Positions 47,168 through 60,418 of a stretch of DNA of 64,000 nt are shown piece by piece. Position numbers and translations under genes: made by a program. How positions within the stretch are numbered: position 1 is the stretch's first letter; each line of letters begins with the position of its first letter. The notes below the pieces were generated by a model. The model ran no database searches, was not told the DNA's origin, and worked only from the letters and a program-made list of their open reading frames with translations. This stretch comes from Romanomermis culicivorax (taxonomy: Eukaryota > Nematoda > Enoplea > Mermithida > Mermithidae), in NCBI GenBank assembly GCA_963922205.1, contig CAWUHX010000009.1:2418001-2482000 (forward strand), given 5' to 3'.

Positions 47168-50100
47168 TTATAGCAAAACACATTTATGCCTTTTATGGCC
47201 AGAATCGGAATAGTCTATGGGCGGGCATTCTTTATCCTTGAAAGTCCTTATCAACCGGACCAAATCGTGAAAAGTTTGATCGACGTTCAACCTGTATTTG
47301 GCGCTCACTTCGGCGTACTGTAGTCCATTCAATTGCTTGGCCAAAAGCTCCCCCTCAGCTCTACTGACCAGTCTTTTCTCTTGCAAATCTACTTTGTTAG
47401 CCATCAAAATGGTCGGATAATCACTCCTATCTTTTATCCGTACGATTTGGCTATAAACTTTGGCTATTTGATCGAAACTGTCCCGATCGGTGACAGAATA
47501 GACTAGCAAAAAACCGTCACCCGTACGCATATACTGTTCACGCATGGCGCTGAATTCCTCTTGGCCGGCGGTGTCCACAACGTCTAATTTGCATATTCTG
47601 AAAAATAAAGTGCACATGGTCGCAATTTTTGGATGATGGACATAAATGAGGTGTGGTCATTTATTTACTCAGGTTGTCAGCCTCGTAAATAAAAACCGAT
47701 TTGTCAGTAGTTACAGTAATTTGATTTCATACTCCACTGTATCTGTAGAAACGTTGGTAAAAAATTCCACCACCTACGGTTATACAGAGCGATTCAAAAA
47801 GAGCTTGTAGAAACTTTAAAATTCAAAGCTACGCCGTCTACATCGTGCTATAGTGACCGTACATGTAACGGAGCCCCGAGGTCTGGGGGGGGGGTTGGGC
47901 GACTTTTTTGGGGCTGGGGTCAGTAATTCCCAAATTTTTGGGGGGAGGGGTCTCTCAAGGGAAAAAAATGCGATTTTTTCACGAAAAAAATACGAAAAAT
48001 AGTTCAAAAAATAGTAAGTTTTCTCTAAAAAGACCGAAAAAATGTATCCATGGCGCGAAGCGCCAAGAAAATTCACGTTTTTAACAATTTTTCGTTCAAA
48101 AATTGACATTTTTAATAAAAAAAATTGACATTTTTCAGTATTTTTCCGACCAAAAGTATTGGGGTCCCTACAGCTACCATATGGCCAGCCATTGGATTGG
48201 AAAATACTGGGGGGGGGGGGCGGTCACCCAATGGCTAGCCATATGGTCGACGATTTCTGGGGGGGGGGGGGTTTCCGTAGCACTTCCCCCCCAATTACAT
48301 GTATGATAGTGACTCACACTAAACCAATGCTTTTGGGACTCAAGTTTTGGCTTATTGATGAAAATTAAGTAATAAACAGCATTCGAGCATGTACGTAAAA
48401 ATTTTATGTCATCAATGAAAAATCATCTATTTTTGCAATATGCAAGAATACCATTATTAGTCAAATTTTCAGTTGTTTTGTGAAATTGTCAATCCGTAAA
48501 AAATAATCCATGAAAAACCACAGAAGCCACTATGATTACTCTGTGTATTTTTCAAACCAAAGAAATTTTGGCATATTATGCGCTAATAGAGTAATTTTTG
48601 CTATCAAACGCAAAAAAATATCGTATGTGCAGTGATTACTACTGTGATCAACACATTTAAGCAGGTAAAAAATCATTCTTCATAAGTGTAGTCCCAAAAA
48701 ATTGAACCCAACAACATATCGAATTGGTGCAATTCCTAAATATTACAATCAACTATTTTTTTGTTGGATCACATCTGTTCTAGAATGGACGCTCGACATT
48801 TTGACAAAACTTTCAGTTTTGGAATATGTTCACAAATTTTTGTCATGGCATAAAAATGAAACACGATATCAATCAAATATGGATATATTTCAGCGACTTT
48901 TCCAAAAAAATTTTTCAAAGTTTTGACGATTCTTCATTTGGAAAATTAAAAAATAGTAGTTATAAATCAGGATCAGTAAATATAACCGCTCACCGATGAA
49001 ACTCTAGCATCCTAAAACTGTATCGATTCTGATAAAACAGGAAAGCCTGGTCTGCAGGTTGTATTTTGCAGCACACAAGAGCGGAATCGCAGAAAGAATG
49101 CACTGTTTTTCTGTCAAGCATACTCTAATCGTGTTGGATCCAGGATTGAGTGAGTTTGATGCCATGAGTAAACAAAATTACCACTTGGTTTTCATTGAAA
49201 ATACTTCATGCGCTCGCGAGATGTGAAAAAATTTCCTGATTTTTATATGTTTTGACTCGATGATTCAGATAAAAATTTTGTGCAGGAAAGAATATACTCG
49301 TAATTTGTAATCGAATTTCTCCTGATATGTCGAGCACGAGATGAAACTTCTTTTTATCGTCGTTGGAAGCGAAATTTCAACTCCAATACCAAGAGTTAGA
49401 TACCATATTGGATGACAGAAAATTGGCCCATAGAGTTAATATTTCAAATATTCTAAACGCGCGAAATTAACTTCAAATTCGAATATGTCGTTGTCCATTG
49501 GCGAAGAGTTTGAATGAAGCCAAGGAAAGAAGTTATAATTTATTGCATAGTTCAGTTTTCCTCACATAATCCCATCATCAAGATCTTGCAACGGTCTCCT
49601 GGTAAAGATTTGATTTCCGGTCATCTTCAGAAAATCTAATGATCACAATAGGTGTCAATTAAAAAAATATATCGCGCAGAGTTCGAAAACCTCAATTTTG
49701 TCAACTCTCACCTTATAACGACTTCTAAAAGCATTTGTCTGACGGTTTGTTTGGTGAAACGTTAGAAGGTCAAAACCATGGATGTGAATCAAAGCGACTC
49801 TTGCATAATCTGAATTATATTTTTAATCGATCTCGACAATACCAGTCAATCCAGGTTGGGGCTAAATATTCACTTGAGGCAGAGTCTCTCAAATATTGGT
49901 CAGTCTTGATTGAAAAAAATTTTCGCTATTCACAACTCCATATTAAATAATGTGTGACCTATGACCCCACAAGTGAAAAACCGTCACATCCCAGATTTCT
50001 GATCACTGTCACATGTATGTTTACTATGTTATTTTCGAAAAAAAATAATGACCCCATGTGTCAGTAACCTTGACCTTATGGCACTGACTCCGGCCCAGTT

Positions 50101-50392
50101 CCGACCGATCATTGTACCTTTCGTCTATGATACATTGTTTAGTATAACTGTCCTCGATCGTTGGATCGTAATCGGTGACGAAAAATTGCTGCACGAATTG
50201 TATGGTCAAAGCACTTTTTCCCACTCCCCCGTTGCCCAGGACAACAATTTTGAAATTCGGCGCCCAAGTGGAACTTGTACTGCAGGTCATCGCTGTATTC
50301 GCGTGATTCGAGTGACCATTGATCATCTTGATTTTACTATTTTTTGAAGAGTAATAATTACTGGAATAGTTATCTTTCTTCTTTTGTCTCAT
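47168..50392 (-). CDS. Rras: R-Ras-type small GTPase (exons 50392-50118 and 47597-47168)
   Basis: The 5' exon encodes a hydrophilic N-terminal extension, then [19 protein letters not shown] (P-loop GxxxxGKS) and [17 protein letters not shown] (switch I/effector). Donor AAAG|GTAC lies at 50117. After a 2.5-kb intron and the acceptor TTATTTTTCAG, the frame resumes in phase ([20 protein letters not shown], switch II with its Gln). ANKVDL, VSAK and a prenylation box CVLL-stop at 47168 follow. [23 protein letters not shown] and the ECPP tail match the R-Ras/R-Ras2 (TC21) subfamily better than M-Ras. It is a plasma-membrane GTP switch in growth and adhesion signalling. CVLL predicts geranylgeranylation. 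The start is uncertain: ATG at 50392 or 50326, or an upstream exon. Confidence 0.9.
47858..48305. mobile_element. hAT-like MITE with oligo-G tracts in R-Ras intron
   Basis: 448 bp flanked by the direct repeat ATAGTGAC (47850-47857 and 48306-48313, 8 bp). Ends are CGTACATGTAAC and, inverted, CATACATGTAAT. An 8-bp duplication with short inverted ends fits hAT. Inside are G runs of 10, 12 and 13 and a near-perfect palindrome (48177-48195 against 48228-48246, one mismatch) around one G run. Non-coding. Confidence 0.65.
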
Positions 50393-50469
50393 CTTTAGGC
50401 CCGATGATGAAGAGCGTCGATAAAAAATTAACTTTTGAACGAACAACACCAAAAAACGGAAACACAATG

Positions 50470-53400
50470 AAACAATAATGTAAGTCGCAAATTCTCGCTT
50501 CGGCCAAATTTGCGGCTAAAGAATGATTAATTAGCGGCAAAAACTAATGCTAATGACATCTCGGGAACAATTAATTATCTAATTATAGAGGGAATTCATA
50601 AAATAATATTTAGGTGTACGACGGCTGATGAAAGCAATCTAGCACATTAGTGCGAAAAACGACCGTTAGCACATCAAGAACTGTAAGCTGAAAGAGTGTA
50701 TGGTAAAAAGCTTCGGAAAAGTGCGCTTGCATGATGGTAGATACAAAAGTGCTTCGAGAAAAAATAGGGGAAGGTAACGGATTCGCACCTCCAATTCAGG
50801 CGATGCCCAGAGTTTATAGTTTGTTTTTATAAATCACATTCAAATTGAAAAAAGGAAAAATATACTTTGATGGTCTTAAAAAGCCTATGAAACATGGAAT
50901 ACCATCAGTATTCTTTCATACACAAAGTTTTTACTGTGGAATTTTTTACTCAAAAATGAGGCTCACAAATTATGAAATATTAATTATTCTCAATTTAATT
51001 ATTCACCAGTATTTTAAGAAAAATATGCCGTAGACATACGAATCCATGGATAGTTAAATCTCGGGATTTGAACTTATTGCCCGTTGTCTTTTTTTACATT
51101 AGATTCAAAAACTTGAGTGCAGACCATAGTTCTATTCAAACATCGAAATCTGGCGGCCACCAGGGTCCCTAAAGAGCGTTCAACACAACGCCTTCCGCTC
51201 CGAATGTAGGTCTCAATAACGTTGAGCCATAACTCTTGACCGACTTAACAAGAATGGTTCATTTAACCCTGACACCTCTAGACACTTTCTGTCCAAATAA
51301 TGGTTTTAATGTAGGTTTATAAAATAAGTAATACGGTGAATAAATAGGTATATCAGGTTAATAAAATAATTCCCAGGGGCCGATTGCAATGAGCCGGATG
51401 ATCCCTAGCTCGAGATAATCACGAATTTTTTTGCACAAAAAACATATTAAAAAAGTTCGCGACCATTTCGAGCTTTTTTATTGCAATCGGCTTCACGAAA
51501 ATAATAAGAAATGAAAGTTGAGCGGAAGAAAAAAGAAAAGCTAAAAAATAAAAAAGAAAACGATATTGAATATAAGAAAACGAGAGAAAAATGAGACGGG
51601 CAGCAAAAATGCATAAAAATAAAGTCTAACTGAAAAGAAAAGTAAACGGAAAGGCAAGAGCTGAAACGCAAGCAGCACAGTAAAAAATAAATTGGAAGAA
51701 ATGCGAGGCGACAAAAAGGTGAAAAAATGAAAAGAAACAGAGAACAAGGAGGAATAAAAAAATTAAGAAAAAGAAATATCAAATATGTAATAACTGCTGA
51801 AAAATAAACAAAGGAACAGTATACCGAAAAATGAAAGCAGACCTAAAATCATGGTCTATTTTTTCCAAATGAGATTCAGCGCAAATAATTAACTATGCGT
51901 AAACGGACAAATTTTTCTCTAGTTGACTGTAGCAGTTGGCAGAACCACTTGAGAAAAAAGGTTTCGGGGTACGATGCAGGTTTATTATCACATGGATTTC
52001 GACAGATTAATTTGCATTCCTCCCAAGGCTTACTTGAAAATAAATGCACTATAGAAAGACAAATTGTTGAAAAAATCGCGCCATGTGAAACAGAAAGCAA
52101 GGTGGAAAATTGGACAAACAATGGAAAAACCATAAAATGTACTTTTTAGAAATAGAAACAGTGGTTGCTGCTAAACAAATGATAAGTCATGTCAAGGAGA
52201 GTAATTTTTCATGTCATGTTCTTGTAATTTTCTGCTAAACCTTCAGGTTTCGCAAACTAACTTAATTAACCATTCAAAATTTTGTGTAGAAAAATTCTGC
52301 TGTAAAAGCTTCATGGGAACACAAGCATTTTACGAAAAGCAGACTTTGTATAGCTCAACTTGCTGGAATTAAATTTGAACCGTCTAAATGTACAAATAGA
52401 GTAAAAAAGTGAGAAATGTAAAAAACACCAAATCCATTGCACTTTTTCACACCTAAACTCCTACCGCAGCAACAATTACTGCTCTTTTTTACAGTTCCAA
52501 ATTCTACATACTAATCTACCAATGTCGACGATTACCATTCTTTAATGCAGATATAGTACTTGGAAAGAGAGCCGCCGGAACATTCGAGGTAGCATTTTTG
52601 AGTCTGATTGAGACTTAATGACAAGCTTATAGCGTACATACACTGAGGGGTGGTTAAGTTTCTACATACTGTATGTATAGCTTCTCAGAACCCACTAACA
52701 TTTACCAACTGCACATCTGACTGACTGAAGCTGAGTAAATAAACACCACACAAATGCACAATGTTTATTCGATCTTAACTAACCACATACAAAAAGGAGA
52801 ACGTTGAAGTAAAAAAGTTTTCGTTCTCTTTCGAAGATAAGCTAGATGAAGCTAGAATGTTGCAGCAAATTTGTTTATTAAATCGATTTTTGTTGTACAG
52901 CAGCAAAAATCAACAACGAAGAAAAACAGTTGTCAAACGAAAGACAAAGAATTAAGACTTATTTTCGAAAAAGATGGCGTCCCTGGGTTAACGTAGAAAG
53001 AAAAATTATAAGATTAAAGAGAGCTTTGAAGATGAATGTTTACTCAAAGGCGAGCAGGGGCAGTCTTGGTATGCGAGGAAGTATTTCTACTTCTCTGGAA
53101 GTTTTTACGAAGCACACTTTAGCGAAAGAGCTATTAATCACGGTTATTGAACAGTTTCTTGAGCAGAGAGCACCGAAATCTAAATTTTATTGCCTTTTAT
53201 AGCCAAAATAAAAAGCCTATAAATAACCTCGAGCTTAATTTGATAAGCATCCAATACAAACACAATTCTTGACAAGAGCATGGGTCTTGCGCCAAAAATG
53301 AAAGACAGCATTGAATAGGATACACTAAAGACGAGAATTCCGATTTCGTTTATCCTTCACCTGGTCCGTTTTGTGGAGTTCAGGAGACAAATATGAAATT

Positions 53401-56400
53401 CTTATCATAAGTAACGTTTTTTCTCATAAATAGTAAGTAAAAATCGACGATTTACTTGGTTGTTTTCAATTCATATGATACTGAAGTGATATACATCGGT
53501 GTGAATGCAATTTTCAAAAGGAGTAGTATTTTTTTGTTTCAAAATGAAAAGAACTGTTTTCCAATCCATAGGTGTCGTTGAGATCTATTCAAAAATATGA
53601 TTTGAAATGTTATAACTCAATTTTTGACGGGCCTACGGCCTGTTGAATTAGCTAAAAATCTTGTCGACCTCTGATGAATCTTTCTCGCTGCTGATGCGAA
53701 GCGCCGATGAATAATTTCAGCTCCAGAAAGCCAGTCTTCTGCAGCAGTTCTATAATAGCACAAACAAGGATAGATGATACCTAACAGAAACTAGTGTTTG
53801 ATCAACTTGCAGTTGGACGAAGCTGCTACGATATTCATTGCAACAGAGCATCTTTCGCCGATGAGAATCACTAACTACAACAATGATTATTACTGCTGTT
53901 GACTATGGTAACGAAGAAAATCAAGTTCGAGAGTTTAACGACCTACTGACTAAAGATTTTTGTCGAAAACACATGGGGTTTTGCCTGCCAAACTCAAAAT
54001 CAGAGTCAAGAAACACGCTCATTAGAGAAAGGTATGAACAATTTTCGGAAGCATGTGACCGCAACGCAAGGGTTCAAAGCTCATAGAAGGTCATGTGAAT
54101 TCCGCACAAAAGTCTTCGGGATACTTCTACAAAACTCCATAAAGCAGGCTAAATCATAAGATCTTCGAATAAAAGCAGACTATCTGATGGGAGTATGGGG
54201 TGTATTGCCTCCAGCTGGGATTAAAGAATACAGTTCACTATCTGTTGTTGGGAAAAACGACTTGTAGGGTAGTCATTTGGCCCATTGTGTGAAAGTTGCC
54301 AACTCTCATAGGATAATGTTGAGCGTTACTCCTCTGAAAATCTAATTTTGGAGACTCACGGATTAATCTTTTCGAAACGGTCGTAATAGGCAAAAATCAT
54401 GAGTTTCTGGGTAGAAAAAACGAACTGTTTTTTACATACAGTTAACTCTAATTATGCATCAAAAAGTGAACCTTTTTCAGAATTAAGCGATCATGACTAG
54501 GCTGAAATTCTGAAAAATTTGCAATTATCTCGTCTTAATCGAATCCTTCACGAAACCCAAACAAGATGTTGGCTGCCACAAAAGAAAAGTCAATCCTTTT
54601 TTTTATTTCTTCAAATTTTTCGTCTGTAGAAAATATAATACATTAGAAATTGTATTCATATTTTGAAATAGTGTTCGGGAATACAGAAATACAACAGAAA
54701 CGAATATAATAGAATACAGAAATACAACAGAAACGCAAGGCCAACAGTAAAGAAGCAGAAAAAAACTGCAAAAAGTTCCATATTCTCGATAATGGCTATT
54801 CACAATCTGCTACGAAAAATAAATATTAGTCTACTCTACAATAAAACTACAAAAAATACAGAGACATACATAGTCTGACCTGAAACATTAATGCACTAGG
54901 TCTACTATAAATAAAAGAATTCGAGAACCCCCAACGTACCTATGCACGTAGTCCCATTTTCACCGGGTGCGAAAAAAGTGACATTTCCGCCGAAAAAACA
55001 TCAAATTCTTCAATTTTTCTAATCTGATGAATTATTCGGTCAGTCTCACAATGGGTTTTCTCCAAAACAAACCCTTAGTCCTCTTATCATTCATAACCTT
55101 CGAAAGTTTTTGACAGTCAAAATTGAAACAATTCTTTTTTCGGTAGGTACAAAATCGCACTTATAGTCTAAGAAATTCCATTTTCTCTGAGAACAAGGCG
55201 TAACATCTTAATTGAAGATGGAATGGATGGACCGGTTTACTTAAGAAAACGGACGCATGAACCATGTATCAAGATTCGATAGTTTTTCTTGATCATTGTA
55301 TGTTGTCTAAGGTGATGCACACGTTGGGGAACATTTTGCACCTTCCCAAACAACACTGATGATGTAATTGACCAGTCCGCACATACACAATTGACTAATT
55401 AAGTACACACAGCACATGGTACTACTTCCGGATAGGCCATATAAGATATTCCAAAAGGCTTGTGGGTCACGAGATTTTTTATTACTACTGATCGTGATAG
55501 AGAACATGGGCAACCTTTAAGGCACTTGCATGACACTGTTGCTTCTGTTTCTTCTTCTACTGCGACTAATACTAATATGTCATTACTAATACTAATATGG
55601 ATGTTATCTATAAAACTAATGCTACCACTATAGTTTTTTTTTCTCGGAATGCTTGTCAACATTGAGAATGGAAAGCGGGTACTATTTCTTATATTTGTTA
55701 TTTTCTGCTAAGCCATACGTCGCATAGAACTGGAATAAGCCTAGTCGACTACAACTTACAATCTTTTAAATAAAAAGTTGTACAGGAAAAGATTTATGTA
55801 AACGACTTTGTGGGTAGTATTTATTTTCTGTCATTTTTCCCTTGAAAAGTATTTCGAAAACACAGACTGTGCTATTGCTACCACTTCTAACAATTGTATT
55901 TTTTAGTCTTAGATCTAAAATCGCACACAATTTCCTTCAGGAGAATATCATTTTTAATGGACAGATTTCACAAACATCTGTAGTCTATTTTTTCTAAATG
56001 AGCCTCGGCGCGCAGTAAGATGTTCATGTAAATAACAAACAACCTACACATGTGGACACGTTTTTTCGAGCTGACTTTAGCAGTTAAGCAATGGAGAAAA
56101 AACATTTCGGCCTACGATGCAGATTTGTTGTCTGCTCACCGATTTCTAAGATTTTTTTTGCTTTTCGAGGCTCATTCGAAAATGAATAGACTGCTCTATA
56201 ATTTTGGAATAATCGATGCAGTGAGAAAATTTTTTCGATTTTTTCGAAAAATTGCCACCCCAGCACAATTTTCGTGTTGTGCTGGTATGGTTGCTCGCCA
56301 CTTAATTTCTCTCCGACTATGGAGTATTCCTCTTTGAATGAGCCTAAAAACGCAAAGAGATTCAAAGAAATCCTCACGCTAGTGACTACCATACCTAACA

Positions 56401-57190
56401 AGTCAACATTTTCTTCCTTCAAGTTGTAGTCCCGTCTCCTACAGTCAAAATCGGAGAAAAAGGCGCCGTTTGTTCATTACTTGCATGAGCATCTTCTTTC
56501 TTCCAGGTTCAGAATGTTATTCTATTGGTTGAGTACAACATTATACTGCATAAGAACTTTTAGTTGACACCTGATCACAGCTGAACTCATACTACCTTTA
56601 TGAACCCCAGTCCAGCAGACATTATTTTGCTGATAAATGATCATTTATTTGAAATGCGCCACTTGTCTAATTAAGGTCAAAATGCTCGTACAAAGCTCAT
56701 CAGCACGTACGACACATGTGGCTGGTTCGTGTGGGAAATTTAGGATCATGTGTAACATAACGGGACCACAGAAATACAAGATATGTGACAACAAATAGAG
56801 TGACTATTGCACAATGAATGTATGAGAAAACAAGAATTATTATGTTGATGGTGGGATAAGTTAAGGGCAATTCAACATTGAACTGCAAAAAACAACTTAT
56901 TCGTAGCAATTACGACATTCGACAAAAAACAAACCGTCCGAAAACCGGATCTGCTATAAAAAACGAGAAAAAATAAAACGAAAAATATCTCCCTTAAAAC
57001 AAATCTGTGACGTCCGAAGTGTGGCAGAAAAATTTTTGAACACATCATGGAAGATGTTGTCGTAGAAGCAAGTTTCATCAAAGAAACTTACGTTCCTACT
57101 GAGCTGCATTTTAAGCTGTTGCTTGACTCTGAATGTCATACCGTGCTTAACTCTTTATGTTATACCGTGCAGCTAATATGCAGGTTGACT
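50470..57190. other. Long intergenic stretch without recognised gene
   Basis: I find no exon I can support. Contents: the family-M MITE at 50815-51033; a purine-rich tract at 51480-51790; diverged repeats at 51855-52065 and 55985-56200 (shared CGATGCAG and GATTTC words); a doubled 34-bp segment near 54690-54740; and scattered frames of 60-110 codons without domain features (for example 52930-53202 plus and 55399-55662 minus, the latter Cys-rich at its end). Confidence 0.45.
50815..51033. mobile_element. MITE, family M, copy 3 (diverged)
   Basis: Begins TATAGTTTGTTTTTATAAAT and continues CATTCAAATTGAAAAAAGG, as in 27011-27259. It ends near TATTTTAAGAAAAATATGCCG, where other copies have AAGAAAAACAGACTATA. 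Central similarity (TTTTTACTC.AAAA, GCTCACAAATT) is clear but diverged. Confidence 0.55.
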
Positions 57191-57194
57191 CAAA

Positions 57195-59160
57195 CGGTCT
57201 ATTCCCAAGTGAGCGAATCTCAAGTGAGCGTTTCCTAACTGGGCGATTCTCAATTAAATGATTCTCATGTGAGCAATTCCCAAGTGAGCGAATTCCCAAG
57301 TGAGCGAATTCCCAAGTGAGCAAATTCCCGATTTAGCGATTCCTAATTGAGCGAATTCTCAGGTGAGCGAATTTCCTATTGAGCGAGTCTGTTAGGACCA
57401 AATTACCGTTTATCTTCGGTATACGATAACGCATCAAGTTTTTCCGTTTATTAGTAAAATAGTAAAAGAGTGGTCACTAACAAAAAACCAACTAAAAGTA
57501 CAAAACTAAACTAAATTTGATTTCTCATGTTTGGTTCTCTTATCAAAGTTGACCTTGTTTGTTGAGAGGGTTGGGTTTAGTTTCTTTCAGGAATGGGTTC
57601 GCTAACATGAAGCTAGCCGGGAAAAGTTTCTCTAAAGTTTATCTTTCTGTGGCTAGTCGAGACTAGCTTCATTATAGTTTACTCATGATTATCGTGGTCA
57701 GCATAAACGTGACCTGGTTTGTGATTACTTTGGTCAGATGCATGCAAGTTTTCACTGAAATAATAAAATAAAACACATAGTTTCTCGAACTAAATAAAAA
57801 TTAAGTGAATATTTTATAGCGTAAGAAAACGTGGTTCCTCAAAATACTGACATGGTTTCTCATATAAATATTTGGATCTTGGTGACAAGTCCCATGTGAG
57901 CGATTCCCAATTCAGTGAATTCCCAAATGATGAATTCCCAAATGAGCTATTCTCATGTGAGCTATTCCCAATTGAGCGAATTCCCAAATGAGCGAATTCC
58001 CAAATGAGCGAATTCCCAATTGGGCGATTCCAAACGAGCAATAGAGAATGTAATATCACTTTCTTCTGATTTCCCTTCTTTACCTATATTTTTCTTTGCA
58101 TATATTTCTTTTTTTTCGTTTTGTGTGTTACTTATGGTTTTGCATTTTTGTTTTGTTTCTGCTTTCTTTCATTTTCTTTTATCTTGTCATCTATTTTTTC
58201 TTATGTGCTCATGAAACAATACATTACAAGTTGTCATTTTTAATCAGCATTGTCTCCCATATAATTCGTTTACAATTCGGCATGCTCTATTTCCGACTTT
58301 GATTTTATCTTTTGTGATCTTTTCTTCATTCTTACCTACTTTTCATCTTAGTTTTTTTGCTTTTATTTCTTTATCTTTCTTTTCTATTCTCCTGATTCTT
58401 TCTCTTTTTTGTTCTTTTTTCACACAATTTTTTCTTTCTTCCTTGCTGCTTTCTCTATCTTCCTTGTTCTGTCTTATCACTTTTTTAATGTTTTTTTTTT
58501 ACTTTTTCTAATGCTTTTCCATCAATTTTCACTTATTCTTAATGTCTTCATTTTGTTGACGTTTCCTTTCTCTTGATGTTTTCTTTTTTCCAGCATTCTT
58601 TTGTTCATACTCGTATTTTTATGAAGATTTTTCTAACTTATAACGACGAAAGACACAAGCATACCGAACTGTACAGCAAAAAAATTTATACGAGAGACTA
58701 TGGTTATTTAAAATGACAACTTGTAATGTATTGTGTCATAAAGAAAAAAATAGATGGCAAAAAGGAAGAAAATGAAAGAAAGCACAGACAATAGATGAAA
58801 ACGCAAAAACATACATAAACGAAACGAAAACTACAATACACATAGAAAACAAAAGAAAAAAGAAATACATAGAAAGAAAAATAAGAGGTAAACAAGGAAA
58901 TTATGAAGAAAGTGTTATGACATTCTCGATCGCCCGTTTAGAATCGTCCATTGGGAATATACTCATTTGCGAATTCGCTAAATTGGGAATCGCTCAGATG
59001 GAAATCGCTTAATTAAGACTTCGCTCATTTGGAAATTCGCTGAGTCGGGAATCGCTCAATTGGGAATTCGCTCATTTAGTAATTCGCTGAATTGGGAATC
59101 GCTCAGTTGGGAATTCGTCCACTTGGGAATTCGCTCACTTGGGAATCACTCACACGAGAA
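57195..59160. mobile_element. Foldback-like element with 16-17-bp repeat arrays
   Basis: Arrays of a GTGAGCGAATTCCCAA-like unit lie at 57195-57395 and 57890-58045. The same unit in reverse complement (TTGGGAATTCGCTCA) fills 58925-59160. Internal to the last two arrays, 58190-58245 and 58705-58760 are inverted copies of each other (CATTACAAGTTGTCATTTT against AAAATGACAACTTGTAATG). Their continuations are T-rich on one side and A-rich on the other, so the whole region can fold on itself. This is the architecture of foldback elements, where long terminal inverted repeats are made of short tandem units. No transposase is seen. Confidence 0.65.
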
Positions 59161-60418
59161 TACCCCACTCATACACACAAAACATATCGAGGAAGTTAAG
59201 CTGCAGCTGAGTTACACCTTATACCAGTGGAGTAACATATAGAGTCAAGTTACAGCTCAGCTGGAGCTTTTCACTTGGTGAGACTGGCCCAGCAACATGT
59301 TTTTTTTCAGAGTCGTACAAAATGTTGACTTTCTTTTATTTCATATTTTCCAGGATACGTATAAATATTTCCAAGATAGTATTTATAATGAATGTACACA
59401 TACAGTTCCGAAACTATTCCATTAATTTTAAAGGGATCGATACAGCGATCATATAAAGGTAAACTCAAACCGGAAACAGTGTTAATGCTTATTCCAGTAA
59501 CGAATGAAGAAATTTTCTCGTCCATAAGCTGTAAATAGAACAGCTGAAAGTTTCCTCACGTAGCCGCGTTAAATGGCCGAAATTTCTCGAGTAACATTCA
59601 GATGTCAAACACAGTTCTAGCCAAATGAAAAGTGCATAAGCAGCTCGGTTATTCTATGATTTTGGCCTTCGCATTGTCATGGAAAAGTTTAGAGCTTTTT
59701 AATAGTATAATGATTTCCATTCTGTGAAAACGCAGCGTCTGTCGTTTCAAAGTAAATAGACTATAATGTTATTTTTTAGAATATTTTCTTGAAAATCAGA
59801 AATCCCGTCTTAATATTCTAATGATGTCAGCAAGTGAAGTCCAAATATTACACGAACTAATGACAAATATAAAAATATTTTGACTTTTATCAAACTTGAG
59901 CCTTTCATGTCTTAAAATCTGACAAAGGTTGTGGGGATGCATCCAACCAAAAAAGTTCGTAGGTCAATTCAATCTCTAGGATCAAAATGATGTCAGTGAT
60001 TTGTTCTACAGTTTGAACCATGGCGCAATAACCAATGGGGCACATACGGGGTGACATCAACAACGCAGCATCAAAAATATCAGAATATCAATCAAAGAGA
60101 CAGCGGCATGCAACGCTCTGATCCGAAATAATAATGTAGATATCAACCGAAAACTCTTGGGATTTTTTCCAATTTCGATTTTTCAATATTATTGATAGTG
60201 CATGACAGTAACCATAACAGATCGAGTTCTACTGCGTCGGAATTATTAAAAGCTTCATATACTTAATCAGGAATTTACTTTATTCGAAGTCTAATGACTG
60301 GTCGAGGACGTTTAACGTGGAAAAATTAATTTTTCGTGGTGGTCACAATTAACAATGGTGGTCATGGAAACGAATTTTTTAATATAATTTTTAATCCTCG
60401 CAATTTTTTAAACGTTAC
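59161..60418. other. Intergenic with dispersed repeat D, copy 1
   Basis: 59505-59720 is a diverged direct repeat of 61080-61220 and 63395-63600; all three share a GA(A/T)TTCTC-type word near an AACAGTTC/AACTGAAAG segment. An open minus frame (59307-59525) starts MDEKISSFVTGISINTVSGL but shows no domain; it could be an exon or chance. Confidence 0.4.

Noticed and set aside
47168-50392. Assignment of the GTPase as M-Ras
   Set aside because: [23 protein letters not shown] and the ECPP tail fit R-Ras/R-Ras2; M-Ras has a different effector-flanking and C-terminal sequence.
57195-57395. Possible CRISPR-like array of short repeats
   Set aside because: Units of 16-17 bp are directly adjacent without unique spacers, occur in inverted pairs, and the DNA is eukaryotic.
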